This document shows positions 22,291 to 34,600 of a stretch of DNA of 64,000 nt, piece after piece. The stretch covers positions 79,344,645-79,408,644 of the forward strand of contig OW121853.1 of NCBI GenBank assembly GCA_933228895.1, read 5' to 3'. Every line of letters starts with the position of its first letter. Within the stretch, counting starts at the first letter, position 1. Origin of the DNA: Platycnemis pennipes. Its lineage: Eukaryota > Arthropoda > Insecta > Odonata > Platycnemididae. Both the position numbers and the translations under genes were made by a program. The notes beneath the pieces are model-generated. The model was not told the origin of the DNA, searched no databases, and saw only the letters and a program-made list of their open reading frames with translations.

Positions 22291-25200
22291 TATTTGGAAG
22301 AGAAACTTACGTAAACTCAACTAAAAACTAGCATTGCATGGATATTATAAGTCAAAGATTAAAATAATTTTCCTCTTCCCAGCTCATTGCACCCACTACC
22401 ATAATATGCCACGTAACACTGCCAGATAGATCGAAAGCAATTATTTGACATCATAGTGGGAGATTCTTCGTTCAGAATGAGGACGCCGATATGTAACATG
22501 ATTGGGAATTTTCACGTATCTTCAAGTCCCCGCGAAAGGTCAATTACGCGCTAAGCACACATATCACGGTCTTACCTAAAGTCTCCATTAATACTCAATC
22601 GAACTCTACCAGTGATCCATCGATGCAATTATAGATTAAGATAAACAAGATTCCATCACTGAGTTATGCTCTGCATGAGATCTTCACCGTTTGCATACCC
22701 GCCGTATTGATTCAGTTCACAAATAGATCATCAATTCGTCGGTGCTTGCACGATTACAAATCTTTTTCTGCACCAGTTTCAAACTCTCATTTATCAACTG
22801 TACCACTAAATCGTGCCCAACATCCTTCTTTTCATTCCCTTAATTCTATTTCCTTTTTTAGTCATCGTTCCGCGAAATAATTCACAAATTTCATTTCGTT
22901 CATTATTTTCCTAGTTGTGAAGATTTCTTAAATCTGCGTAAAACAACTCAATATTCATTTGCCTTTCACGAAAAATTTATCCATTATTTCCGTGGAAATT
23001 CAAATACACATTTATAAAATAATAGGGAAAGATAAATAACTTTAATACTCAAAGAGATGTTTCCACCTTATGTAAACAGGAGCAGATATAACTCATTATT
23101 ATTTGGAGAGCGGTACCGTCAGTTTTTACAGATACAACATCAACGATTCTTCGGATTAAATTTACGCATTTCATCACAATAATATTGATAAAACAAACTA
23201 TTCGAGGAAAATAAATATTTTTGAGGATGAAGTTATGCAAATATTAATACTATAGTCTCACACAAAATGTAAAGAGCATTTCGAAATTCATAATAATAAG
23301 ATCGAAACGGGAGGACGCATGCCTACACGAAGGTACTATTAACTGTTATAGCTAATGACAACATTTTGTGCAAATAAACAATTAGTTACCCTCATCCTTA
23401 ACATAACAAGATAGCAAAGATTATGATGGCTTTCATTTTCCTTATTTGTAATAACTAATTGACCTTTTAAATGCGTTTACATAGCTATTTGACGTGGTTG
23501 AGTTCAGCGCTTGTCTATGAATAGAGAATAGTTTAATATAATAATTTTTGAATTAAATTTGTAAAGAGAGTTCAGTGATTTACTAAAAAAAAACAATTCC
23601 GGCCAAACTTATTTTGTTTGACTGAAAATAATATGCCTCTTAATCTGAGGCTATGACGATGACGCATTATTCATTGTGCACTCACTATTAAATGCTGTTC
23701 TATAGGTACTGTCTGTGTATTTTTTATATTGCACTAATCAATTTCTTCTCTGTATTCATAGGCTGATTTCAAACCATCTATAGTATTTCTGCAAATTTAT
23801 GGCTGAATGCCGCTCCAAGAATTAGGAAGTCAAACAATAATGCCGGCTCACGTTAATCCAGTGATTTCAAGCAAGCAAAGACATCAAATGTATCAACGAT
23901 TGAGAAATTTTCCCATACTATCTTCGTTTCTCTAAATGAAATCAATGGAGGCAATTTTCCTCAACTGTTTGACATCGCAGGTTAACTTTTGTCCAGAAGA
24001 AATATATCAACCCCTTAAAAGGAACTTTCGTGTATTCTGACCGTAATTACGTGTCCTTCACGCACAGAATTTCTCGGAATATGCGGCAGAACATTTTATG
24101 GAGATTTAGTGGCTGTTTATTATCATTTGTAGACCTTGTGATACACGTTTCCAAACGACAAAGCATATAGGACATTAAAAGTCAAGTTCCGAACGAAATA
24201 CTGAAACTAGCAACGTATAAAAAATCTACTAGGCGGTCATATGAGATAATAATATGTAAATAAGGTAATATTACTAGTTTTGATTATGCAACTATTTACT
24301 TGGTATTATTTGGAAATGTTGATAAACAATAAAATAGTTGCATTATTCAGAAAAATAACTAATGAAAGGTCGTTATTATTTTACCCGCAATGACTAATTT
24401 TATTTTTTTTATATATTTATAATTAATAATTTTGACTAATTTTCTTGAGTTTTTAAGTAAAATTTGAGTTTCAAATGCAAATAAATTTCGCTGCCAACAA
24501 AAAGCTGACAGTTTAAAAAAATGATTCGCTTAAATGATAAATGAAGAAAAAAGGCAAAGCAGGACATAAAATGACTGCAGAACTTCATCAATCGTTAACG
24601 ACCGTCATAAATAAAAGCAAACAAAAATGCCGTAACAAACAAAGCTTGTTCAATGTTTAAACAACACGGAGGTGTTTTTTTATGTTTAACTTTATAAACA
24701 TTCTCTTTAAAATTTCTCTCACGGGGCGTAAAAATAGCTCTTCTATCAGCTTTAAGTGCTGGATGCCGTGGCTAAAAAGTGAAACGTTTTTACAGTCATG
24801 AAGCGTAGACCATTCACCAAAACGCAATTTTAACTAATAAAAATGAAGCTAACCTCATTAGGTGAGAAAACGAAATTATGTAAGCCGAATAACGAAGTTG
24901 GCCGAACTTGTTGGAAAGGCTGCTAGCTAATGGCCTGTCGATTGGTTCCTCACGGGGTTCTTCGGAATGGAAAGATAATCCCGTTTAATCAAAGAGTAAA
25001 AAAGATATTGGAAACATGGTTGCTGAGGCATGGTTTCATACATGGATGTAATATGGGAGATATTCTGCTATAGGCGCAAAAAAGACTTTAGCTTTCCTCT
25101 TCAGCATTATAGCTTATGCTACACTTCGTGGGAAACAGACAAGATTAAACTGGAAAATAACTACATTAAAGGCCACAGGGTAGCTTACATTTGAGGCCAT

Positions 25201-25399
25201 GTCAATTCCCTTACGCTCCCTTATAAAATCACAATGCGTTTTGATTAAAATCACCAACTGATTGAAACTTGTCCAATCTCGCATTCCATCAAGATTCACG
25301 AAATTGGAAAACAAAGCAAATAAACCGTGATGAATGAATCCTTTCTAAAACATCTTAATCTCAGATTTTAGATTGGATAGTAGTGACAATAAAAATGGT
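22291..25399. other. AT-rich, no gene recognised
   Basis: About 3.1 kb of AT-rich DNA with only short chance frames. No repeat shared with the rest of the window was noticed. Confidence 0.45.
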
Positions 25400-25412
25400 T
25401 ATCATGCTTGCA

Positions 25413-25500
25413 TTTCACAAGCCATTGACTTAGTACGGGGTGAGCTCTACTCTACCTCAAAGACCAACCTTCGGGTTGAATCACTGACTGAGTGAGCGAG
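25413..25500 (+). mobile_element. SINE family A, 5'-truncated copy with target duplication
   Basis: The 88 bases match the last third of the SINE at 10.85 kb: TTTCACA, GCC, TTGACTTAG, ACGGGGTGA, CTCTACTCT, then GACCAACCTTCGGGTTGAAT and CACTGACTGAGTGAG. It is flanked by identical 13-base sequences, TATCATGCTTGCA at 25,400-25,412 and 25,501-25,513. The exact duplication shows a retrotransposed, 5'-truncated copy and fixes the 3' end of the family. Confidence 0.88.
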
Positions 25501-25513
25501 TATCATGCTTGCA

Positions 25514-27424
25514 AGAAGACCTAAAACTTCTCTATTACTAGAGGAAGCTCAGGACTTCAACTCTAAAGGAAGAAGTTTTGTCACCAAGAAATGTTATTTG
25601 TTACTCGCAGCTGGCGGGTACCTTTACAACAAAAAGTTGATTACTTACTCACCCTGTACTCTTTAGTCATCTAAAATTTAAATAGTCCCGCAATTACAGA
25701 GAGGGAAATTAATTTTCTGCTCACAAATATTGGTAATAATGTGAATTAAAGGTAGTTAAAATCCTATAGTGATGCTTGAGACATTATTTCATACAGATTT
25801 ATAAATCAAAACTTAAATTAGCACGGCAGTACGAAAGAGTCCGGGCGTATTAACCAGTTATTTATGTCATGTATTAGAGGCTTCCAAAGGAAACAAGCAG
25901 ACTATGTATATTTACACTTAATTTTGTTTTTTTACTTGATTTTAAGTGGCAATGTACTTACTTGGTTTGTATTTTTTTATGTGACCATGAATGTTCACTG
26001 CTTGTATTGTTGGGTTGATAAGTATATTCAAGATTTAAAAATTATTTCAGATGCATGCTATCAATAGCTATCTATTCAACTCTTTGGTAACTATGTTTTC
26101 GAACGCGCATGTGAAACCAGAAGAAATTAATTGTTCAGTGCCTCCCAAATGAACTTTAATATCCACATTAAATGACTGTTTACCTTAGCCATACATAAAA
26201 CATAAGCATAAATCATAAGACCAGGCCGTAATGTGCTTTAAATTGTCTTCCTACTAATATGTTCTACAAAATTACAGAGAGAATAACGCCCTCTAATTCA
26301 ATAAACCAATTTTCTACTAAGTATTTGACGTTGCCGCAACAGACATGGGGCTTGTGATATCATGATCGGTCCATATGATGGAGATGGGCCTCTCCTCCCC
26401 CAGGGCTCGCCAAACTCTCACCTCTTTCCATATCTTGATTCACACCACTTATACACTTAGTTATATAGGGGCTCTTTCACAAGGAAATGATACTGTCTCC
26501 TAAAGCTAATATCAATGGCACATCTAAAAGTGTCGTGCATTAATAAATATTATAGAAAAGTATAAAATGCCTGACGTCTCCTCCACTCCAACATTTAATT
26601 CACGGTGCTGGCATTCGTAACAGCTGATACAACTTACTTATTCGGTCAGAAGGAGAAAGAGGACTGATTTATAACAAGGAAGTACAGTAAATCGCCGTCA
26701 AAACTCACTCAATTAATGCAAGTAAATAAGGAGAACGCTGATCATAGTGCCGGTGCAAACCAAATTCTCAAATTTTCAATGCGTTCCACATAAACTTCCG
26801 TCAGTTTGGATTCCCAACCGTTTCCCCAATCCCGTAGTTAGCTTGGCTCCCCAAACACGAACTATTCTTCCCCGAAGATGGCGGTGACAATCGTAAATAC
26901 TTCGAGCTCATAAATTCGACGTCGCAATGGGGAACCTGGTATTCCACCATCTGGAATACAACGCACTGAGAAACCTTAGATTTTTCCTTATTCATATCAC
27001 CTTTCAACATATGCAGATGAAATAGGTTCACCTGCGTCAAAAGCAACACGTGACGTTTCGGGAGTTGAACAGCTTTGTTGCAGCAGGGGCCTCGACGCGA
27101 TACACGTCTTCATTTATTTTCTCATATGCCTAGGAAAATCCCAAAAAAATGAATAACTCAGCATTCAATTCGTAATAATGTCCTATGTTGATGGCTGAAT
27201 ACTACACGTGAAGACATCATTTTGTATACACCTATCTTTAGGTAAAAATAATAGCGCATTTAATTTCTTCAAGACTTCACTCGTCTTTTTATAAGTCTCA
27301 ACAACGAGCTCCATTCTTGGTACCTTTTGGTTATTCTAAATTTTACTTGTACCATCAAATCGAAGTTCATTTATTGATTAAATTCATTCACAATTGAGCC
27401 AATACTACCAGTCGTTTCAGTAAA
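25514..27424. other. No gene recognised
   Basis: Mostly AT-rich. A block at about 26,810-27,095 is GC-richer; on the minus strand it contains CAACTCCCGAAACGTCACG, a motif style met near the ends of Penelope-like elements. No reverse transcriptase is visible nearby, so I do not call an element. Confidence 0.35.
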
Positions 27425-27520
27425 GCGTTGGAATAATGAAGCATAGGCCATGGGTTCACATCCAGCCATGAATTTATATGGATATCGGTCTTATATCGAG
27501 GTTAATAATGCAATTAAGTA
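27425..27520 (+). mobile_element. tRNA-like SINE head (candidate)
   Basis: A short stretch with CGTTGGAATAATGAAGC followed by a B-box-like CATGGGTTCACATCC near 27,450. The A box is degenerate and no body match was found, so this is a weak call. Confidence 0.35.
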
Positions 27521-28149
27521 AAGATATAAATCTTAGAAGCGGGGCTTATTAAAACACGTAACTGCTTCTAATGGCTCTTATGTTGCTGTTACCAGTAGGA
27601 GAGCAGAACGACATCTAAATTCACTAACATATGTGATTGGTTGGGGAATTTAGGGGTAAATACGAAATTTGAAACAAAAGGAAGAGTGAAAATAAATCCG
27701 AAGTCGCAATTAGCGTGCTCTAAACGAAAGGGGTCCTTGGTTTGATGTCCTATCATGTGGATAGATGACTTCATCGATATTGTCTCAACGAAGAACATGA
27801 GTCGGGATCCATACTCCATAAAAAACATTCAAAGTTCACTCCATATAGCATTCATGCAGAGACAGGTATGCCATAAAAAAGGCATAGCATAGACTTTATT
27901 CAACCCAGGACCATTAGAGGAGGCAGTTTTCACTCTAACAACCGCTATGCGTGACTACCTATCCAGGAACAGTTTTGAGCCCTTTTAATCATTTTCTAGA
28001 GCTGATAATATTGCAGTCGAGCATAACTAGGTTGTGGGTACGTTCACCTCTCGGTAGAAAACTGGAAATATTTCCACTCCAAAGTTTGCCGAAATTATCC
28101 AATTTTCGCAAAAGCGACTTTCGCATCGCTTTCCTTCATACTTTACCTT
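27521..28149. other. No gene recognised
   Basis: AT-rich DNA with short frames on both strands and no recognisable features. Confidence 0.4.
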
Positions 28150-28720
28150 CACGTTTCCGCCAATCCCTTAGCGAAAAAAATCCCGTTCCTTTCCCTTCGT
28201 CGACCGCATTCGCCCCCACCCCCCTTGCAGCCAGGGTACACTTTCACTAACCCCACGACCCCCTCTCTCCCACCCGTTATACACTCTTTCCACCGAACCC
28301 ACCCTACATCCCCGGAACCTCTGACCCCCTCCCCCACATCTCCTCGGCCCCTGACATATTCAGTCATCCTTCAGACTGCTTTAGCGCAACAACTCGTTCA
28401 TATTCCGGCAGCTACCACCTCCCATTCCACCCCAACCACCTCTGAAAAATAATAATAAAAACTCTTCCTCTCCCTCCCACCTGGCCACGTCGAGAGCACC
28501 TCCCTTCTCTCCCTGCCTACCTCCACCTCGTTCTCTCCCTCTCTCCTTTCCCCACCATACCTCCAATCCCTTCATACCAGACCCCCCCGTACCTCTTTTC
28601 CTCCATTTATTTTTTTTGGACATGGGACGTCATCCCATTCTCTTCCTTTCCCCTCGGCCTCCTCTTGATATCCTCTCACTCTCTCCCACATTTCCTTTCA
28701 GCCATATTCATGATACCCCG
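28150..28720. repeat. Pyrimidine-rich block
   Basis: The plus strand is strongly C/T-rich with recurring CCCTC, CACCC and CTCTCC words, broken by a short AT stretch near 28,447-28,462. Several overlapping proline/serine-rich and glycine/arginine-rich frames are by-products. The composition resembles the blocks at 3.4 and 20.1 kb, but I could not align them as copies of one element. Confidence 0.5.
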
Positions 28721-29664
28721 CGTCTTGTCGAGAGGGGACCCGTGCGATTAATTGGGATGACGTGGTCGGACGGCGGGTCACGTGAAAAGGGAGAATGGAA
28801 AGGGGAGATTATTCTCCTCGCTTAACCCAACCCTCCCTCCAATTTACCTCTCACTATCTCAACCTCTCCTCCTTTTATGCAAAGTAGAGTTTCCAAATTG
28901 CTAGAAAAATTGGATTGGAAATTACTATCCCACCGTAGGCACGAAGTAAATTCACTCGAGAAATTTTAGGCTGATGACCTTTTCTGAAAATGTCAATGTA
29001 TATTCAAAAGTTGAACGCGCTCAAGAAGATCAGATGATACAGTTAAAAATTAGTGGTACAGGACTTTCCTCTCCGTGCCCGTCATCTTCGAAAAAGTGTA
29101 AAAAAATATCTAGAGGTGCGCAGAAGGCTTAGAGGTCGGGGGAAACGCAGAATGTATTCTGGGCAATGATGCCGATACCCTGAGCTTACTTATGTGCTAT
29201 ATATGAAGGATATCGGCCAAATTAAACATTTTTCTGCGTAGGACTTATAAAAATTCGGTGTATAAAAAATGGGTATGGTAATGAAACAGGAGAGAAGAGT
29301 AAGTGAATGGCACTGATGACCTAGGTATCCGTGAACCTCAAAATCAAATCTACATTATTAAACTCTCCAAATTGGCCACCTTTCATCAGTTACTGTGAAA
29401 ACACAAAGGCAGACCCTTTGGCCACCTTTGACAGGTCACCTTTCATACTTCGGCCATGCGTGCCATATAAACGCACAATACCTCTTTCATTTGAATGTCT
29501 GTTGTTCCCTGTGCCCTTTCCTATGGACTTGTGTTTTATAATTCTTCATGATGAAGTTGAAAAAGCCCCTGCCAGAAAAAAAAATGCCGGCCATCTCTTG
29601 GCTGCCACACTTAAGCAATGGGTGATATAAACACCCTCTGAATTAAAATAAAATTGTTTTTGGC
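28721..29664. other. No gene recognised
   Basis: Mixed sequence. The 99-codon frame at 29,331 contains no domain I recognise. Confidence 0.4.
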
Positions 29665-29800
29665 TAGTATTTGTGTAATGGTTAGTACGTCAAACTGTAT
29701 TTTGGTGATCCGTGGTTCAAGTCTCGGCTGAGACAAGTTTTATTCTGTTGCGATCTGGCTTGATTACATCTCCAATACCTGCTTTGCGTTCATCCTTTTA
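29665..29800 (+). mobile_element. tRNA-derived SINE head (candidate)
   Basis: TTGTGTAATGGTTAGTACG resembles a tRNA A-box region and CGTGGTTCAAGTCTCGG (about 29,711) is a good B box, with tRNA-like spacing. The following ATTCTGTTGCGATCTGG has no match elsewhere in the window. Confidence 0.55.
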
Positions 29801-30179
29801 TAATACCTATTTATTTTCCTAATCTATCCTTGGAATACTTGTATGCGTATATAATTTGCTATTATGAAGGTATAAAACGGCAACCAAAATGCGTAGTTTA
29901 GAACGAATTTTCTGTCCCTATTACATGTTTCTGTGTTTCAGTGCGTGCTACAGGATACCCTCTTGGTGATTTACGGGGTACCTTATAAAAATCAGAAGAG
30001 TACAGATGACGAGAACATGAGCAGAAATAAAAACAATATTTTTCTCTCCCATTACCTAAACTTCCCCCTGTATTTTCCGTCAAACCATTCACAGGCACAA
30101 AGACACACGCACGCATACCTAAGAGTCGGAAGCGGTCGACCCCTCCGTCCCCTCCCCTATCCTCTCTGACCAGTTTTAG

Positions 30180-30600
30180 AGCCAACCCCCACCCGGACCA
30201 GGTCGCTCGAACTGATATCGGCTCATCCTCGGTGACGTTGCTTTTGGCGTGTCGTGGGGGAACGAGGGGAGTCGGCCGGGTGAAGATATCTCAGCTGAAA
30301 GGTCGTCGTTAGTCGGCGGGGTTACGGCACAAGGTGGGGCGGGGAACGTGGAAGAGGGGTTTGGGAAGGGTGGGGCTCTCTCTCGGCGCATCGGAGGGGA
30401 TTGCCGAAATAAATCACCCCGCGACTTTGAGGAGATCGATCGATCGACAGCATTCATCCTTTTTTTCTCTCCTCCCACCCGCCAATGTTTTGCTCCCCGG
30501 TCGGATGACTCGAAATTTCAGTTGGATGCGCTGGGGGAAAAAAAACTTGAGGAACGTTAGGTTCGTGTTTGCGATATATGTTCGGGAACTCTCTCCATAG
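30180..30600. promoter_or_regulatory. CpG-rich block, possible CpG island or promoter
   Basis: About 400 bases are GC-rich and dense in CpG, clearly different from the AT-rich sequence on both sides. There is a short GATC repeat (GATCGATCGATCGAC) at about 30,435. Overlapping 60-100-codon frames on both strands are by-products. CpG-dense blocks can mark promoters in arthropods that keep low germline methylation there. No exon could be recognised next to it, so the role is inferred only. Confidence 0.35.
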
Positions 30601-30735
30601 GGAACTCTGCAGGCCATCTCGATGCCGGCTCAGCATTGGCAACACAAAGATCGCGGGTTTTAGACCCGTCTACGAAGACGAAAAAGGGTGTGAATTCGAT
30701 CGGATTCACACTCAGCGTATATTGATGTAGTCATC
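30601..30735 (+). mobile_element. tRNA-like SINE head (weak candidate)
   Basis: GATGCCGGCTCAGCATTGGC followed by CGCGGGTTTTAGACCCG resembles a tRNA A-box and B-box arrangement, and a small inverted motif (GTGTGAATTCGATCGGATTC) follows. No second copy is visible. Confidence 0.3.
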
Positions 30736-30765
30736 AATTGTTCATGAGTTTACTTTGTGGAATTT

Positions 30766-30962
30766 CATGATAGTAAAAACGAGTACACGTAGTTCATCCA
30801 CACAATTTATTTGGTAGAGCCTGACCGGTTTCAACACTGTCGTGTCATTGCTCTTGATTTGATATTTGACCATTGAAAATGACACGACAGTGTTGTAACC
30901 GGTCGGGCTTTACCTTATAAATTGTGAGGATGAACTAAGTGTACACGCTTTTACTATTGATG
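30766..30962. repeat. Long inverted repeat, about 84-bp arms, Penelope-like motif
   Basis: The left arm 30,766-30,849 and right arm 30,878-30,962 are reverse complements with about ten differences by eye. The spacer is 28 bases. The inner arms contain ACCGGTT, CAACACTGTCGTGTCATT and its complement. On the minus strand the left arm reads GACACGACAGTGTTGAAACC, a small hairpin followed by GAAAC, a layout found at the ends of Penelope-like elements that carry hammerhead motifs. No reverse transcriptase or GIY-YIG endonuclease is present, so this would be a solo terminal structure. Confidence 0.7.
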
Positions 30963-33900
30963 CAGTGATGAATGAATATCTAAGTTTTTCCCTGCGAGCC
31001 GCCACTAGGGTATCTGACAGGTTGTGCTAAGTCTACAGCCGTGAAGATTAGTTAAGTTGAAATAAATACTTCAATAACATTGAAGTATTGTATGTAATGT
31101 TTTTGAAATAATTTGAGTTGTAGTAGCGTACTGTGCGTAGGAAAACAAATTCTTGTATCTCTCGGATTTAGGAGCTTGAGAGTGCAGCACTGTGGTTGTA
31201 ATTCTTCGTCAACCCTACATGAACAGGATAAACTAAAGTGGCAATTTAAAAACAATCAAAATTTCGAGCAGAAAGATTCACAAATTCATTTTTCCCACCA
31301 GGTATATATGGAAAAAATTATAATAAAAATAATATCATTCTAAAAGCATTACGCTTCTCTTTCTATCCTTATATTCCTCTCCAAGTTTTTTTCATCGGAT
31401 ATAACGCCTGGTAATTTTTGCCCTTCTGACATTCGCATTTAGAGTGGTTAGCTGGTAAGCGTCATGTAAAAAGGTTTTACTTTGCTCTTCGTCAACTCTG
31501 GCATAGTTATAAGTCAACACTTTAATTTTGTGATAAACTTATAGTGTATATCATATGCTACTGTGGAAAAATGTGTGACACTTAGGCACAACCAAGAGAT
31601 TTATTCACAAAAGCAATATCACTTGGGAATCTGAGCAGCAGTGTTGTAGGAAAATTTTTCCTCATTATTTCCCGATATGTTTGTACCGTAGATATGTTGA
31701 TGGTGAAAGATGATAATTAAACAGTCGTCTGTGTGAAGATTTTACTCGATATTAGTGATTTTATTCCCCTCCCGATTAAATCCCATTTGTACTCAGCATA
31801 GATACTTTGAAGTACAAGCCTTGCTACCTAGACCACCTTTTTGTAGATATCCTGTGGGTTGTGAAAAGATGGACGGAAAGGATGAAGAAAATAGCTGCCG
31901 GGAGGCAATAAATTACGCACTAGCCAATTTAAATTAAGGCAGTACAAACAGAAAAATTAGTTCATGCCTTAACGTTTGGTAGGTATTTAGATATGGCAGA
32001 TATGAATATTTCAAGAACCTCAATTTTTGTGACTTAGCCTTGGTCCTAATCCAGGCTCTTGGGACGAGAAGACAGTACTTAAGCCAACACACCAATACGA
32101 TTCCCAGCAACAAGATAAATACAAAATGTTTGTAAAAATTTAAACTTCTCGGCATTTTCCGATTTCTTTCGCATATGTTGGCGTTTCTGACAATTGTTTT
32201 GCTGAATGCCCCATCAGAGTCTTCAGGTCGAAGGTTTTGTCAGAGGCGCCAAATTATGCTGAAGAAACCCGGAGATTATAATGCCAACAACACGGCCACA
32301 TACGAGCAAGTATAAATCATAATTTCATATCGTTCTTTTATCTTAAATTTATTTCATTCCGCTCTGTTACTCATGGCATAGGTGATGATAATATATGAAA
32401 TCGGTTCACGGACGAGAAACCCAACTTCCACGTCAATACTCGCGTCATACCTGAAAATCAGCAAACGCGGATGAAAAATGCTTCGTGCCATGCATTGAAC
32501 GATCGATGGCGCATTGGCCACTATTTTTGCGTGAGAAAAAAGTAGAAAAAAATGAGAAGAGTGAAAGGAATTTATTGGCAGCCGCCAGAGCGAGGTAGAG
32601 GAGAGCTATATGTAACCAGCAGAGGATGCGTTATGGCATGAAGAAAAAAACACATTTATACTTTATAGCTACGATCAATTGAAGTAGGGTTAAGGTGAGA
32701 TAATGGTTCTGGGTGAGAAATTGTGGACATTTGCATAACGACTCAGGGAAGACCTGAGTGGTATGATATTGCCATGGTTAGCTCGGGTATGTACCCTCTA
32801 TGTAGGATGCTCGTACGCGTGCACTTCACGTATATACTACCTTATGAATTCATTTTTCTTGGCATCGTAATTACATGCTATTTTAATAACAATTCATACA
32901 TAAACATACAACTACGCTTTCAACAGTATATTAACTTATAAACACATATATTGCAAACCTGTTGTCACAAATTTACACTCGTTCCTTCAGAAATAGCTCT
33001 TTGTTTTTAAAAACGTGAAAACAATTGCGTTGAAATAGACTGGATAAGTAATTTATGTGAATTATGACAGGACTGAACTTTAAAACTTTAAATTTCTATT
33101 TGATTTTGTTTATAAATTGTCAATATTTTATTTTATTTTGATGCAAACAAATTAAAAACTGACATGTGGTCTTGTGGACCATTGAAAAAGACACTGAAGT
33201 GTTTACATTCAGGAATAACTGGCGAATAACAATATGATCTACCTCAAAGGTCTCAAATAATGCTACTAAATTATAAAGGAGGTAATACAAGGGAGATATT
33301 GCATAGAAAATTTCAGATTTTACCTACGGGTTGCTGTACGAAGCATTTAAATGTGGGCAAAAAAGGGCGATAGATATTTCAAAACTTTTCGGTTTCGGTT
33401 CTCAGCAAAATCATTCCGGTATACGTTTACAACGTCATTGCTAATTTTTGGAATACGTATTCGTTTACGGCACTACCACACAAGGAGCATTGAATTCTAT
33501 CAATTGCAGTCATAAAAACGGGCTCATCATTTCACTTTGAAAAAAATCGTGCCATTTAAATAATTGCAAGAAACACACAATAGAACCTAATTGCTGCGAA
33601 AAAATCATAGCGGAGCAAAATAATTAGAATTGAATAACCTCCCAGATAATAAAAAGTTAGTGAAATGAGTTAAAATGGAAGGCCACCTGGGGTGCTAGTA
33701 TTTTCAGTAAAAATAATTTGATCGTCAAATTCACATGGGGAATTTGAACTCGCTTCCAATCGCCGCAATAAAATCAAATAATTTGATTAAACGGAGAGTG
33801 GACTAGAGGAGAGAGCTTAATGTAGAAGTCACATTGATAATAAATGCTTCATTATTCATCGAATATAATTTAAGGTCCGTAGTATGTTTATTTGAAAAAC

Positions 33901-34364
33901 GTACATTTAACCCAAGAGGTTGATTGTTCTGCCATATGCTTGCTTGATGAACGCCCTCGCTAGAAAAAAACATATCTAATCATGTAAAACACAAGCATCT
34001 GTTAATGACCTATGTGTTATTTTATTATATTATTAGAATGATGATCGAAAATATATCAACGGTTTGACAGTGAGAATATCTTTTTGCCATCATACATAAT
34101 GTCGTGTCGCGTCCGTTCCGTTGACTGATGGCTTCGCAACAGCTATGCCTTTTAGATTTTGCAAAAAGTTAGAGAAACATAAAATACTTATATATAAAAT
34201 GGAAAACCGAATATTTCTACAGAAAATATTATTTTTCGTTCTTTTCCAGGCCATTATTGCAATGAGAATTGCTCGTGGTTCCATGGTCGGCAAATATGCA
34301 ACTATTTATTTCATCTATTTTTTATTGCTAAAAAATACTAGGTAGGTATTTTAGGTGGAGGGTT
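30963..34364. other. AT-rich, no gene recognised
   Basis: About 3.4 kb with only short frames, none with a recognisable domain, and no repeat shared with other parts of the window. Confidence 0.45.
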
Positions 34365-34600
34365 CACGTATGTGTAGTAGTTAGAGTACCGGCCTCTCAC
34401 CGTGAGGTCCCGGGTTTGAATCCCGGTAGTGGAAGAATTTTTTCATTAGCAAACCAGCCTCTACTTAAGTGCTATGAGGATAACATTATTCCGTCTACTA
34501 CTCCGTCCGTCTGATGGGACGTTATTCCGTGGTTGCCTTAACTCCTTTTCGTGAAGCCGACACCAGGTTTCTCACCACCTCTCATCCTTTCTCTTCCACG
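34365..34600 (+). mobile_element. tRNA-derived SINE, family B
   Basis: Head: TGTGTAGTAGTTAGAGTACC (A-box region) and TCCCGGGTTTGAATCCCGG (B box, about 34,408). The body contains CTACTCCGTCCGTC, TGATGGGACGTTATTCCGTG and CACCAGGTTTCTCACC. The head folds partly like a tRNA (strong T arm) but lacks a matching acceptor stem, so it is a SINE and not a tRNA gene. Confidence 0.8.

Noticed and set aside
27035..27095. CCCGAAACGTC motif on the minus strand resembling a Penelope-like end
   Set aside because: No CTGANGA partner with a proper stem and no second arm; motif alone is too short to call.
34371..34435. Possible tRNA gene
   Set aside because: Good A and B boxes and T arm, but no paired acceptor stem, and the sequence continues into the family-B SINE body.
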